64,000 nt of DNA from Bradyrhizobium cajani (GCF_009759665.1 NZ_WQNE01000003.1:124001-188000), one strand, 5' to 3'. Counted from the first letter of the stretch, positions 35,291 to 45,182 are shown. Notes: a model not told the origin generated them from the sequence alone. Numbers and translations: made by a program.

Positions 35291-36223
35291 CTACGCCGCC
35301 CGCATCACCGCGTCAGCCAACAATCCCGCAAACAGCAGCGCCCCCGCATACTTGTTCGAATAGAACAGGCGCCTGCACAATTCCGGATCGTCGATCCTCA
35401 GCCGCACGATCTGCGAGGCCAGATGCGCGGCGAAGGCGATCAGCCCGAGCCAGGCCGGCCAGCGGGCATCGCCGGACGCCAGCGCCACACCGATCAGCAT
35501 CACCGCGAGCCCGTAGAACAGGATCAGCGCCTGATGCGTATGCGCGCCGAACAGGCGCGCGGTGGATTTGATGCCGATCAGCGCGTCGTCCTCGGCATCC
35601 TGATGCGCGTAGATCGTGTCATAGCCGATCACCCAGGAAATCGCGCCGGCATAGAGCACCAGCGCGGTGACGTCGATGCGCCCGAAGGTGACGGCAAATC
35701 CCATCAGGGCGCCCCAGGAGAAGGCCAGCCCGAGCACGATCTGCGGCCACCAGGTGATGCGCTTCATGAAGGGATAGATCGCGACGATCAAAAGCGAGGC
35801 GATGCCGGTCAGGACGGCGAAGCGGTTGAATTGCAGCAGCACCACCAAGCCGATCAGCGCCTGCGCGACCATGAAGGCCAGCGCCTGCTTCGTGCTCACC
35901 TGCCCCGATGGCAGCGGCCTTGAGCGGGTGCGCTCGACCTTGGCGTCGAGGTCGCGGTCGGTGATGTCGTTCCAGGTGCAGCCCGCCCCGCGCATGACGA
36001 AGGCGCCGATGAAGAACAGCACGATGGTGAGCGGCAGGCGGCGGACGTCATGCGCCATGGCGGCGGCGAGCGCCGCCGACCACCAGCACGGCATCAACAG
36101 CAGCCACGACCCGATCGGACGATCGAAGCGGGACAATCGCAGGTAGGGCCGCGCCCAATGCGGCGCGATCGTATCGACCCAGTTGCCGGTGGAATCGGCA
36201 ACGCGGGCGGATGTATCACTCAT
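35291..36223 (-). CDS. ubiA: 4-hydroxybenzoate octaprenyltransferase
   Basis: 310 residues, seven to nine membrane helices. The first aspartate-rich motif NDITDRDLD (85-93) and the second, DTIYAHQDAEDD, bind Mg-prenyl diphosphate. The enzyme prenylates 4-hydroxybenzoate in ubiquinone synthesis. It starts with an ATGA overlap with the exported-protein gene upstream, so it is the second gene of a pair. Confidence 0.95.
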   Translation of the reverse strand: MSDTSARVADSTGNWVDTIAPHWARPYLRLSRFDRPIGSWLLLMPCWWSAALAAAMAHDVRRLPLTIVLFFIGAFVMRGAGCTWNDITDRDLDAKVERTRSRPLPSGQVSTKQALAFMVAQALIGLVVLLQFNRFAVLTGIASLLIVAIYPFMKRITWWPQIVLGLAFSWGALMGFAVTFGRIDVTALVLYAGAISWVIGYDTIYAHQDAEDDALIGIKSTARLFGAHTHQALILFYGLAVMLIGVALASGDARWPAWLGLIAFAAHLASQIVRLRIDDPELCRRLFYSNKYAGALLFAGLLADAVMRAA

Positions 36224-36882
36224 CGGGTGAGGACGTTGCCGTTGAGCGTGTCGAAGGTGCTGCCGCCCTTCTTGCCGGCATTGGCTTCAGGCATCGAGCC
36301 CGAGCCCAGCACCTCGCTCAGCGACGGGCCCGCCGGACCGCGCGGCTGGTTCTGCATCTGCTGCGCGACCGTGCAGACCTTCTTCTGCATGGCCTCGGTG
36401 TTCTTGTGGCCGGCCTTCAGCTGCTCGCCGATCTGCGCCGGGATTCCGCATTTGGCGGCGTGCGCCTCGATGTATTTGATCATCTTGACTTCAGCCTGGC
36501 TGAAGTTGCCGATCAGCTTACAGGCCTCGTCCGGCGGAGCATGGCGGTCGCTGGCAGCCTTGATCAGCTTGCCGCGCTTCTCGGCTTCCTCGCGCAGCGG
36601 CATGAACGCCTTCATGCAGTCCTCGCCGGGACCGCCTTGCGTCGGCGGGGCCGCGCTGAAAGCGCCGGCGCCGCCGATCGGCGCAGCACCGTTCACGGGA
36701 AACGACGATTGCGGGGCCGTCCCGACGGAGGCGACGGGCGCCGAGCCGTTCACGGGCGGAAAGGCGGAACTGGTCGGGGCCTGGTTCGGCAGCGGCGCCG
36801 GGAACGCGCTTTGCGCATAAGCGCCCGCGGCGCCCATGGTGACCATGGCGGCAGTGATCGGAACCATCAAACGACGGATCAT
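36220..36882 (-). CDS. Secreted protein of unknown function upstream of ubiA
   Basis: 220 residues. A signal peptide (about 1-23, AGAYA-Q), a Pro/Ala/Ser-rich linker, then a helical domain with four cysteines (EDCMKAF, DEACKLI, AKCGIP, KVCTVA) that may form two disulphides. GGAGAG lies 9 bases before the ATG. It is translationally coupled to ubiA but looks periplasmic. The family is widespread in Bradyrhizobium, without known function. Confidence 0.8.
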   Translation of the reverse strand: MIRRLMVPITAAMVTMGAAGAYAQSAFPAPLPNQAPTSSAFPPVNGSAPVASVGTAPQSSFPVNGAAPIGGAGAFSAAPPTQGGPGEDCMKAFMPLREEAEKRGKLIKAASDRHAPPDEACKLIGNFSQAEVKMIKYIEAHAAKCGIPAQIGEQLKAGHKNTEAMQKKVCTVAQQMQNQPRGPAGPSLSEVLGSGSMPEANAGKKGGSTFDTLNGNVLTR

Positions 36883-37092
36883 CAAAATAGTCTCTCCGGC
36901 AGGAGCATACGGGGTTCGGCGTCTTCCCAAATGAAGCGCAACCAGCGTGTACGCGTTTTTACGATTCCCGCCGGCGCTTAACAACCCGTGGAATGGGGCA
37001 AGAGCGCGGCGCTGGGACGCACCGGTTTGGCAATATTTACCCCCGAAATGGCGGCTTTCGGTTAAGAACGCGGCAAATCGGACCTTTGAACG

Positions 37093-37845
37093 ATGCCCTC
37101 CCACGATTTTCGCGCCCCCCGCCTGTTCGTCGACGCCCCCCTTGCCCAGGACGCCAGGGTCGAACTCGACCGCGACCAGAGCAATTATCTCGGCAACGTG
37201 CTGCGGCTTGCCGCCGGCGCCGAGGTCCTGGCGTTCAACGGCCGTGACGGCGAGTGGCAGGCCGCCATCGAAGGCCGCAAGCGGCCCGACGGCCTCGTCA
37301 TTCTCCAGCAGATCCGGCCTCAGGACCGATTGGCCGACCTCGCCTACGTGTTCGCCCCGCTCAAGCATGCCCGGCTGGACTACATGGTGCAGAAGGCCAT
37401 CGAGATGGGGGCTGCGACCCTGCAGCCGGTCCTGACCCGGTTCACCCAGGCGTCTCGGGTCAACACCGAGCGGATGCGAGCCAATGTCGTCGAGGCGGCC
37501 GAGCAGTGCGGAATTCTGAGCCTCGCCACTGTTGCCGAGCCCGTGGCGCTGGAGCGATTCCTCAGCCAGCGCGCGGCCGACCGGCTGCTCATCTTCTGCG
37601 ACGAGGCGGCTGAGGTCGCAAACCCCGTCGAGAGCCTGCAAGGCGCGCGCGGGGCCGGAGGCATCGACGTGCTGATCGGCCCTGAAGGCGGCTTTGCCGA
37701 GGAGGAGCGCGCCCTGCTGCTGCGCCAGCCAAGGATCCTGCGGCTGGCCCTAGGGCCCCGGATCATGCGGGCTGACACCGCCGCGGTGGCAGCCCTGGCG
37801 CTGGTGCAGGCGGTGCTCGGCGATTGGGGTGGTAAGGCCACCTGA
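37093..37845 (+). CDS. rsmE: 16S rRNA (uracil(1498)-N(3))-methyltransferase
   Basis: 250 residues. A SPOUT (trefoil-knot) methyltransferase with the GPEGGF loop near residue 196 and LGPRIMRADTA at the knot, both diagnostic of RsmE. An N-terminal PUA-like domain recognises rRNA. It is separated by 132 bases from hisZ. Confidence 0.95.
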   Translation: MPSHDFRAPRLFVDAPLAQDARVELDRDQSNYLGNVLRLAAGAEVLAFNGRDGEWQAAIEGRKRPDGLVILQQIRPQDRLADLAYVFAPLKHARLDYMVQKAIEMGAATLQPVLTRFTQASRVNTERMRANVVEAAEQCGILSLATVAEPVALERFLSQRAADRLLIFCDEAAEVANPVESLQGARGAGGIDVLIGPEGGFAEEERALLLRQPRILRLALGPRIMRADTAAVAALALVQAVLGDWGGKAT

Positions 37846-37977
37846 CCCCGGCATTGCTCGCCCGTTAAGCGATTGATCCTTTGGAGGTCGAAACCGCTAA
37901 CCGGCCATGCTAAGGGCTGCGCCAATTCCCGTCCCTCCCCTTGCTTGCCCGGTTCCACCGGGACGATGGACCCCGAG

Positions 37978-39129
37978 ATGACCGCGACTGCCACCTCAAA
38001 TGCTGCCGGCTCCGCCGCCTGGGCGGATACGCTGCTCTTGTCGTTCGCGCAGGCCGGCTATGTCAGGGCCGAGCCCGCGATCCTGCAACCGGCCGAGCCG
38101 TTCCTGGACCTCTCCGGCGAGGACATCCGCAAGAGCCTGTACCTGACCACCGATCTGTCCGGCGAGGAGCTTTGCCTGCGCCCGGACCTGACCATTCCGG
38201 TGGCGCGCGATTACCTCGCATCGAACCGCGCCGGCCAACCGGCCGGGTTCAGCTATCTCGGCCCGGTGTTCCGCTACCGCAGCGGCCACGCCAGCGAGAT
38301 CTTGCACGCCGGCATCGAATCGTTCGGCCGGCAGGACCACGCCGCGGCCGATGCCGAGATGCTGGCGCTGGCCCTGGAAGCGACCGCCGCCTTCGGCGTG
38401 AACGATGTCGAGATCCGCACCGGCGACGTGGCGCTGTTCAACGCGCTGCTCGACGCGCTCGATCTCTATCCGGTCTGGCGCCGTCGCCTGGTCAAGGACT
38501 TCAACCGCAAGATCAGCCTGGAGCAGGATCTGGAACGGCTGGCGGCCGCGACCACCGCGACCCGGAGCGAATATGAGGGCGTGCTGGCCGCGCTTGCCGG
38601 CTCCGACCGCAAGGCGGCGCTGGCGTTCGTCACGGACCTGATGTCGATCGCCGGCACCACCAATGTCGGGGGCCGCACCACGGCCGAGATCGCCGACCGC
38701 TTCCTCGAGCAATCGACGCTGAAGGGTGGCGCGCTGCCGCGCGAGGCGATCACCGTGCTCAAGCGCTTCCTGTCGGTCGCAGGCAATCCCGACGACGCCA
38801 TCGCCGAGCTGCGCACACTCACCGCTGATGCAAAGCTTGACCTCGCTGCCGCGATCGACCAGTTCGAGAGCCGGGTCGGATTCATGGCCGCGCGCGGCAT
38901 CGACGTGAAGCAGACGCGCTTCTCGACTGCCTTCGGGCGCGGACTGGATTATTACACCGGCTTCGAATTCGAGCTGCATCACCGGGGCAACGGCGCCGAG
39001 CCGCTGGTGGCCGGCGGCCGCTATGACGGCCTGATGACCCAGCTCGGATCGGCGGCGCCGATTCCCGCCGTCGGTTTCTCGGTCTGGGTGGACGCGCTGA
39101 CCCGGATCGGCCGCAAGGTGGGAGCTTGA
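37978..39129 (+). CDS. hisZ: ATP phosphoribosyltransferase regulatory subunit
   Basis: 383 residues. A histidyl-tRNA synthetase-like protein without aminoacylation ability: it keeps [11 protein letters not shown] (motif 2 region) and [14 protein letters not shown] but lacks the anticodon-binding domain. HisZ activates HisG in the first step of histidine synthesis. hisG follows after 4 bases. ATG 37978 is preferred; ATG 37966 is also in frame. Confidence 0.93.
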   Translation: MTATATSNAAGSAAWADTLLLSFAQAGYVRAEPAILQPAEPFLDLSGEDIRKSLYLTTDLSGEELCLRPDLTIPVARDYLASNRAGQPAGFSYLGPVFRYRSGHASEILHAGIESFGRQDHAAADAEMLALALEATAAFGVNDVEIRTGDVALFNALLDALDLYPVWRRRLVKDFNRKISLEQDLERLAAATTATRSEYEGVLAALAGSDRKAALAFVTDLMSIAGTTNVGGRTTAEIADRFLEQSTLKGGALPREAITVLKRFLSVAGNPDDAIAELRTLTADAKLDLAAAIDQFESRVGFMAARGIDVKQTRFSTAFGRGLDYYTGFEFELHHRGNGAEPLVAGGRYDGLMTQLGSAAPIPAVGFSVWVDALTRIGRKVGA

Positions 39130-39133
39130 CATC

Positions 39134-40111
39134 ATGAGCGCGCCATTCGTTCTGGCCGTTCCCTCCAAGGGTCGCCTTCAGGAGAACACCGAGGCCTTCT
39201 TCGCCCGCGCCGGGCTCAAGCTGTCGAAGGCCGGCGGCGCCCGCGACTATCGCGGCACCATCGCGGGCCTCGACAATGTCGAGGTCGCCTATCTCTCGGC
39301 GAGCGAGATCGCCTCGCAGCTGTCCCGCGGCTTCGCCCATCTCGGCGTCACCGGCGAAGACCTGGTGCGCGAGAACATCGCCGACGCCGACAAGCGCGTG
39401 TCCCTGATCGAAGGGCTCGGCTTCGGCAATGCCGACGTCGTCGTCGCGGTGCCGCAGGCGTGGATCGACGTCCGCACCATGGCGGACCTCGACGACGTCA
39501 CCACCGGCTTTCGCGAGCAGCACCACATGCGAATGCGGGTCGCGACCAAGTTCATCAATCTGACTCGCGCGTTCTTCCAGAGCCACGGCATCACCGACTA
39601 CCGCATCGTCGAAAGCGCCGGCGCAACCGAGGGCGCGCCGGCGGCCGGCAGTGCCGAGCTGATCGTCGACATCACCACGACCGGCGCCACGCTCGCCGCC
39701 AACGGGCTGCGGGTGCTCGACGACGGCGTGATCCTGCGCAGCCAGGCCAACCTGGTCGCCTCGAAGGAAGCCGACTGGTCGCCGCAGGCCCGCGAGACCG
39801 CGCGCGTCATCCTCGATCACATCGCAGCAAGGGCGCGGGCCAACAAATACCGCGAGGTCCGCACCCGTTTTCGGCAATGCGACGACGCCCTGCTCGGCGA
39901 AGCCCACAGCCGGTTCGGCGTCGAGGCCCCGTTCGGCGGACCGACCTCGTCAGGCATGCTCACGCTGCACTGCCCGCCCGGGCAGCTCTATGCGCTCGCG
40001 ACCTTCCTGCGCGAGCACGGCGCTGAGACTGTCTCGGTGGTCTCGCTGGACTACGTGTTCGACCGGGAGAACCCGCTGTTCGCCAAGCTCGAGGCGTTCC
40101 TGCGGCGGTGA
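39134..40111 (+). CDS. hisG: ATP phosphoribosyltransferase
   Basis: 325 residues. Joins ATP and PRPP, the first committed step of histidine synthesis. The PRPP loop is [18 protein letters not shown]. HisZ-dependent HisG proteins are usually near 220 residues. This one has about 100 more, ending in [13 protein letters not shown] and [18 protein letters not shown], which look like an ACT-type regulatory domain. So both HisZ and an apparent allosteric tail are present. Confidence 0.94.
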   Translation: MSAPFVLAVPSKGRLQENTEAFFARAGLKLSKAGGARDYRGTIAGLDNVEVAYLSASEIASQLSRGFAHLGVTGEDLVRENIADADKRVSLIEGLGFGNADVVVAVPQAWIDVRTMADLDDVTTGFREQHHMRMRVATKFINLTRAFFQSHGITDYRIVESAGATEGAPAAGSAELIVDITTTGATLAANGLRVLDDGVILRSQANLVASKEADWSPQARETARVILDHIAARARANKYREVRTRFRQCDDALLGEAHSRFGVEAPFGGPTSSGMLTLHCPPGQLYALATFLREHGAETVSVVSLDYVFDRENPLFAKLEAFLRR

Positions 40112-40197
40112 GCCTCAGGTCCGTTCAGCGTAGCGACAGCAAACGGCAGCTACCATATGCTGTTGAGACCACCAAAACGCCTCTGGAACCTTGATCG

Positions 40198-41244
40198 ATG
40201 ACGCTGGGCTCTGACGTTTCCGGCATGACGACCACCGCAGCCAGCGCCGCGGCGAAGGGACTGTCGATTGTCGTCCCCGTCTACAACGAGGCGGCCGGCC
40301 TCGCCTCGCTGCACCAGCGGATCTGCGATCTCGCAAGGACCTTGCGGCAGCGCTATCGCCTGTCCTGCGAAGTCGTCTATGTCGACGACGGCAGCGCGGA
40401 TGCGACGCTGTCGATCGCACGCGGCCTGCCAGCCGACGCGATCGACGTCCAGGTGGTCTCGCTGTCGCGTAATTTCGGCAAGGAGGCGGCGCTGATGGCC
40501 GGCCTCGACCATGCCCGGCTCGGCGCGGTGATGTTCATGGACGGCGACGGCCAGCATCCGCCGGCCCTCGTCGAGCAGCTCGTGCGGCACTGGATCGATG
40601 ACGGCTACGACGTCGTCTATACCGCCAAGGCGCATCGCGACAACGAAACCTTCCTGCGCCGGCTCGCCGTGCACGGCTTCTACGCGCTGATCAATTGGGG
40701 GGCCCGGCAGAAGATCCCCGAGGATGCCGGCGACTTCCGCCTGCTGTCGCCGCGCGCGGTCGCGGCGCTCAGGCAGCTGCCGGAGCGCAACCGCTTCTTC
40801 AAGGGGCTGGCAAGCTGGATCGGCTTCCGCCAGATCCGTGTCGACTACGAGCCGGCGCCGCGGTCCCATGGTGTCACCACCTTCAACGCCGCGCGCCTGC
40901 TCGGCCTGTCGATCGAGGGCCTGACCTCGTTCTCGGTGGCGCCGCTGCGCTTTGCCAGCCTGCTCGGCGTCGTGCTCGCGGGCGGCGCGTTCCTGTTCGG
41001 TCTCTCGATCCTCTGGGAGGTCTGGACCACGGGCAAGCAGGTGCCCGGCTATCCCTCGCTCGTGGTCGGCCTGATGACGATCGGCGGCGTGCAGCTCATC
41101 ATGATCGGCATCGTCGGCGAATATATCGGCAAGATCCTCTCCGAGCTGAAGGCACGCCCGATCTACTTCGTCGCCGAGCACAGCGAGAAGCATTTCGAGA
41201 CCGACAAGGCCGACGACGTCTCGAAGCGGACGGCGGCCGAATGA
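40198..41244 (+). CDS. GT2 glycosyltransferase, polyprenyl-phosphate (ArnC/GtrB) type
   Basis: 348 residues. The GT-A domain has SIVVPVYNEAAGL and the metal-binding MDGDGQH (DxD at 115-117). Two C-terminal membrane helices (about 253-310) and the short RPIYFVAE end match enzymes that move a sugar from a nucleotide to undecaprenyl phosphate (ArnC, GtrB, DPM1 types). Its stop overlaps the start of a deacetylase gene, so the two probably make and trim one lipid-linked sugar. Confidence 0.9.
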   Translation: MTLGSDVSGMTTTAASAAAKGLSIVVPVYNEAAGLASLHQRICDLARTLRQRYRLSCEVVYVDDGSADATLSIARGLPADAIDVQVVSLSRNFGKEAALMAGLDHARLGAVMFMDGDGQHPPALVEQLVRHWIDDGYDVVYTAKAHRDNETFLRRLAVHGFYALINWGARQKIPEDAGDFRLLSPRAVAALRQLPERNRFFKGLASWIGFRQIRVDYEPAPRSHGVTTFNAARLLGLSIEGLTSFSVAPLRFASLLGVVLAGGAFLFGLSILWEVWTTGKQVPGYPSLVVGLMTIGGVQLIMIGIVGEYIGKILSELKARPIYFVAEHSEKHFETDKADDVSKRTAAE

Positions 41245-42086
41245 GCGCGGCCGCGGGGCTGCGGCGGATCTGGCTCTGCGCCGACGATTACGGCATCAGC
41301 CCGGGCGTCAATCGCGCCATCCGTGACCTGATCGAACGCGGCCGCCTCAATGCCACCTCCGTAATGATGGTGGGCCCCGCGATCGAGCGCGGCGAGGTCG
41401 AAGCGCTGCAAACTTCGGCGAAGGCGAGCCCGCGCTGCGCGATCGGATTGCACGTGACGCTGTCGGCGCCGTTCCGGCCGCTCACCATGCATTTCCGTCC
41501 GCTCGACGGCGACATGTTCATGCCGTTTCCAAAGCTGTTGCGCGCAGGACTTGCGCGGCGGCTCGACCGTGAATTCTTTCGCGCCGAGGTGAAGGCGCAG
41601 CTCGCGGCCTTCGCGGATGCGTTCGGGCGTGCACCCGATTTCGTCGACGGCCATCAGCATGTGCAGCTCTATCCGCAGGTGCGCGACGGCTTCGTCGATG
41701 CGGTCAGCGAGGCTGCCCCGAACGCCTGGGTGCGCCAGGGCGGGCGCAACCTGCCGCTGGCGCAGCGGCTGGCCTCACCGAAGGCCATGGTGCTCGACAT
41801 CCTCAGCGCGCAGTTCCGCCGCCGGGCCGGCGGTGCCGGCCTCAGCTTCAACCCCGGCTTCGCCGGCGCCTACGACTTCACCCGGGCCGCCGATTTCGGC
41901 GCGTTGATGCGGCAGTTTCTGGAGGGCCTGCCCGACGGCGGGCTCGTGATGTGCCATCCCGGCTTCGTCGACGACATCCTCGCCGGCCTCGATCCGATGA
42001 CCGACGTCCGCGAACGGGAACACGCCTATCTTGCCGGCGATGCCTTCGCGCACCTGCTGGCGGATAGCGGCGTCAGGTTGGACTGA
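41241..42086 (+). CDS. ChbG/YdjC-family carbohydrate deacetylase (HpnK-like)
   Basis: 281 residues; ATG overlaps the stop of the GT2 gene by four bases. CADDYGIS (D15, D16), GLHVTLS and DGHQHVQLYP (H138, H140) give the metal site and catalytic base of YdjC-type deacetylases, which remove N-acetyl groups from sugars. HpnK of hopanoid clusters is a relative, but no hopanoid gene is seen here. With the GT2 partner an amino-sugar on a lipid carrier is the likely product (inference). Confidence 0.88.
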   Translation: MSAAAGLRRIWLCADDYGISPGVNRAIRDLIERGRLNATSVMMVGPAIERGEVEALQTSAKASPRCAIGLHVTLSAPFRPLTMHFRPLDGDMFMPFPKLLRAGLARRLDREFFRAEVKAQLAAFADAFGRAPDFVDGHQHVQLYPQVRDGFVDAVSEAAPNAWVRQGGRNLPLAQRLASPKAMVLDILSAQFRRRAGGAGLSFNPGFAGAYDFTRAADFGALMRQFLEGLPDGGLVMCHPGFVDDILAGLDPMTDVREREHAYLAGDAFAHLLADSGVRLD

Positions 42087-42211
42087 AACCGGCGAAAGCA
42101 GCCTTGCGGGCAGCTTGTCGCATACCGAAATTTAATCCGACCGGGACTGTTGGGGCCACAATGGAACCCTACATCTTCGTCGCGCTTGGTTTCGCGCAAA
42201 GGAGACAGATC

Positions 42212-43036
42212 ATGACGCCGCAGGAACGCCAGCTCGTTGACGAGCTATTCGACCGGCTTACCAAACTGGAAAATGCCCCGCGCGATCCCGACGCGACCGC
42301 CGCGATCTCCGATGGGCTGCGCAAGGCCCCCGGCGCAGTGTACGCGCTGGTGCAGACCACGCTGTTGCAGGACGAGGCGCTGAAGCGCGCCCATAACCGC
42401 ATCCAGGAGCTGGAAGCGGCGCAGGCGCCCGAGCAAGCGCAGTCCGGCGGCTTCCTGGATACCATGCGCGAGTCGCTGTTCGGCGGAAGCCCGTCGCGCG
42501 GCTCGGTTCCGAACGTGCAGCCGCGTGAGCAGCGGCCGGTCTGGAACACCGGTCAGGCCATGCAGCAGACCCAGCCCGGTTACGGCCAGCCGCCTTACGG
42601 ACAGGGTCCGGGTCAGGGCCAAGGCTATGGTGCCCCGCCGGTCGGCGGCGGTGGCGGCGGCTCGTTCCTCGGCACGGCGGCGGCAGCCGCGGCCGGCGTC
42701 GTCGGCGGCTCGCTCCTGCTCTCCAGCATCCGCGGCATGATGGGCGGACCGCACCAGCAGGCCTTCGGCGACACCAATGCTCTCGGCGACCGCAGCGCTG
42801 GTGGAAGTCCTTGGGGCGGCAGCGATCAGTCCGGTGGATCGCTTGCGCGCGATGCCGGCCTCAATGACATCGGATCGAACCGGGATTCCCGCCAGGGCTT
42901 CGTCGACCAGGCGTCGAACGACGATCGGAACAACAACGACCAGAACTACGACGACAATCACGACGACGGCAACATGGACATGGCCGACGACGGCGATTAC
43001 GGCGGCGGAGACGATAGCGGCAGCGATTACGCGTAA
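42212..43036 (+). CDS. DUF2076 family protein
   Basis: 274 residues. The N-terminal helical part (MTPQERQLVDELFDRL to about residue 70) is the DUF2076 signature. The middle is Gln/Pro/Gly-rich with a glycine run and a hydrophobic GTAAAAAAGVVGGSLLLSS segment that could insert in a membrane, and the tail is a disordered Asn/Asp-rich chain. AAAGGAG precedes ATG 42212. The family is linked to no established function. A strong terminator follows. Confidence 0.88.
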   Translation: MTPQERQLVDELFDRLTKLENAPRDPDATAAISDGLRKAPGAVYALVQTTLLQDEALKRAHNRIQELEAAQAPEQAQSGGFLDTMRESLFGGSPSRGSVPNVQPREQRPVWNTGQAMQQTQPGYGQPPYGQGPGQGQGYGAPPVGGGGGGSFLGTAAAAAAGVVGGSLLLSSIRGMMGGPHQQAFGDTNALGDRSAGGSPWGGSDQSGGSLARDAGLNDIGSNRDSRQGFVDQASNDDRNNNDQNYDDNHDDGNMDMADDGDYGGGDDSGSDYA

Positions 43037-43062
43037 GGCTGTTCGATAGCGCTGCAAACAAG

Positions 43063-43087
43063 AACGGCCGCCCAGGAGGCGGCCGTT
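43063..43087 (+). terminator. Intrinsic terminator of the DUF2076 gene
   Basis: Ten-base-pair stem (aacggccgcc, 43063-43072; ggcggccgtt, 43078-43087) with loop cagga and a following ttc, 26 bases after the stop. Confidence 0.8.
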
Positions 43088-43118
43088 TTCATTTCAAAGG
43101 CGTCTTGCGCAGGTCCTT

Positions 43119-43270
43119 TCCCTTCTCCCCTTGTGGGAGAAGGTGGCGCGAAGCGCCGGATGAGGGGTCTGCATCCGCGAACTCAACTGCGAAATGCGTG
43201 CGCGGATAGAAACCCCTCACCCGTCTCGCCGCTGCGCGGCGATCCACCCTCTCCCGCAAGGGGAGAGGGC
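43119..43270. repeat. Long inverted repeat, ccttctccccttgtgggagaagg family
   Basis: The left arm has ccttctccccttgtgggagaagg-like text and gatgaggggt; the right has acccctcaccc and ccctctcccgcaaggggagaggg. A 150-base palindromic element between convergent genes. Confidence 0.8.
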
Positions 43271-43278
43271 AAGCAGCC

Positions 43279-44088
43279 TCACATCACCACGACCTTGGTG
43301 CCGACATTGACGCGGCCGTAGAGGTCGATGACATCCTCGTTGCGCATCCGGATGCAGCCGGAGGAGACGTTGGTGCCGATGGTCCAGGGCTCGTTGGAGC
43401 CGTGGATGCGGTAGAGCGTGGAGCCCAGATACATTGCGCGGGCGCCGAGCGGATTTTCCGGGCCGCCCTCCATGTGCCTCGGCAGGTCGGGGCGGCGTGC
43501 GATCATTTCCGCCGGTGGCGTCCAGTCCGGCCATTCGCGCTTGGCGGTGATCGACTTCACGCCGGACCAGGTGAAGCCGGGACGCCCGACGCCGATGCCG
43601 TAGCGCAGCGCCTTGCCGTTGCCCTCGACGAGATAGAGGAACTTGTTCGGCGTATCGACCACGATGGTGCCGCTGCTTTCCTTGCCGCTGTAGTCAACAA
43701 GTTGCTTCTCGAATTTCGGATCGAACGTGCGCTGCCGCGGATCGACCGCCTCCTGCTGAAGACCTGCGCCCTGCTGATATCCACCTTGCGGCTCGCCCAT
43801 CGGCGGCAGGCGGCGCTGGTCGTAATAGCCAGGCTGCTGCTGATAGACCGGCTGCTGCGGAGCATAGGCTGGACCACGGCCGGGCCCATCGCCGAACAGG
43901 AACTCGATGAAGCCGCCGCCCATGTTCGAATTGGAGGCGGCGCGCACCGGTGCGGGCGGCACCCGCGGCGCATAGAGCACCGCCGGCGGATCGTTCGGCA
44001 CGGTGTTGTCGAAGGCAACGGCGCTGCCCGGGGCAGCAACGAAGGCGCAAGCGCTGCCGAGCAGCGCGACAGACATTTTCTTGAACAT
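43279..44088 (-). CDS. L,D-transpeptidase (YkuD domain)
   Basis: 269 residues with a signal peptide (ending SAVAF) and a Pro/Gln/Tyr-rich spacer. The YkuD catalytic motif HGSNEPWTIGTNVSSGCIRM is intact (His, Ser-x-Gly-Cys), near residues 222-241. These periplasmic enzymes form 3-3 cross-links in peptidoglycan or tether outer-membrane proteins, both common in Rhizobiales. It is a single gene; the 314 bases upstream (44089-44402) contain no further gene I can support. Confidence 0.93.
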   Translation of the reverse strand: MFKKMSVALLGSACAFVAAPGSAVAFDNTVPNDPPAVLYAPRVPPAPVRAASNSNMGGGFIEFLFGDGPGRGPAYAPQQPVYQQQPGYYDQRRLPPMGEPQGGYQQGAGLQQEAVDPRQRTFDPKFEKQLVDYSGKESSGTIVVDTPNKFLYLVEGNGKALRYGIGVGRPGFTWSGVKSITAKREWPDWTPPAEMIARRPDLPRHMEGGPENPLGARAMYLGSTLYRIHGSNEPWTIGTNVSSGCIRMRNEDVIDLYGRVNVGTKVVVM

Positions 44089-44402
44089 CGACGTACTCTG
44101 TACTGTTTCGTCTAGATCACATGCGTCGTGGAGGCTGATGGCTGAAGCGCGCCCGCGACGTGGTCAATAAAGAGCAAAAGCCGTTTTGTTTGGTAAACGG
44201 GAACGTCGTTTCGATTCACCACGTCGCGAACGGCGGTGCAATTTGGCGATCAGCGTTTATTTTCGATGAACGCCGCGCCGCCATGGTTAATCGCTTGTTT
44301 TCGCGCCGTCGCGCACGGCCGCGGGACAGTTCCTGCTGTGAACTTCGTGTTAAATCGCTTCTGCCTACAAAGACGCGTGAGTGAGGTGGGGGGAGTACAC
44401 TG

Positions 44403-45182
44403 ATGGCTGTTCACCGCAAACGTTTTCGCGTCGAGGATATCGCCGGTGGCGAGATGCCGATTCTTGATGTCACTGAAGAGGCAACCCCGATGCACAGCGA
44501 GATCATGGCCGAGCTGCGCGCGATCCGCGCCCAGATGGCGAAGGGCACGGCGCCCTTGTCCGGCAGCGCAGCCATGGCGGCGATCGATGCCTCCACTGCC
44601 CACGAACTCTCCGAAGCTCGTACCATGCTCGAGACCTACCGGGCGCAGATCGAACAGTGCGAGAAGCTGAAGGTCGAGCTCGACCTTATCCACGATGCCA
44701 TCGACCGCACCAAGCGCGAGATCGCGACGCTGCACGGCAAGAGCTTCGACGGCGGCGAGATGGCCAAGGTCAATGGCGAACTCGGCGCCGTGGTCGGCGG
44801 CACCGAGCAGGCGACCCAGCAGATCCTCGAAGCCGCCGAGTCGATCGACCAGGCGGCCAGTGCGATGTCCAAGGTGCAGTCGGCCGACCAGCAGAAGCGT
44901 CTCGCCGACGACATCCAGGAACGCGTCATCTCGATCTTCGAAGCCTGCAACTTCCAGGACCTGACCGGCCAGCGCATCAGCAAGGTCATGACCACGATGA
45001 AGTTCATCGAGCAGCACATCAATGCGATGATGGAGATCTGGGGCGGCGTCGACGCGATCAAGGCCCATGTGCCGGCGCCGGTCGACAGCCGCAGCGAGGA
45101 CGAGAAGCTCCTCAACGGCCCGAAGCTCGCCGGCGACGTCGGCCATGCCTCCCAGGACGACATCGACGCACTGTTCGACTGA
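44403..45182 (+). CDS. CheZ-family protein phosphatase with C-terminal CheY-binding peptide
   Basis: 259 residues, mainly a long helical hairpin (about 60-205). The catalytic signature FQDLTGQ gives D186 and Q190, the same spacing as D143/Q147 of E. coli CheZ that dephosphorylate CheY-P. The last residues, SQDDIDALFD, resemble both the CheZ tail and the N-terminal CheY-binding peptide of FliM. The gene stands alone with its own terminator; no flagellar or kinase gene is adjacent. Its target could be the orphan CheY at 380-775. Confidence 0.9.
   Translation: MAVHRKRFRVEDIAGGEMPILDVTEEATPMHSEIMAELRAIRAQMAKGTAPLSGSAAMAAIDASTAHELSEARTMLETYRAQIEQCEKLKVELDLIHDAIDRTKREIATLHGKSFDGGEMAKVNGELGAVVGGTEQATQQILEAAESIDQAASAMSKVQSADQQKRLADDIQERVISIFEACNFQDLTGQRISKVMTTMKFIEQHINAMMEIWGGVDAIKAHVPAPVDSRSEDEKLLNGPKLAGDVGHASQDDIDALFD

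Noticed and set aside
44160..44384. Small plus-strand open frame before the CheZ gene
   Set aside because: No ribosome site and mixed composition. It lies in an AT-richer leader and is more likely promoter region.
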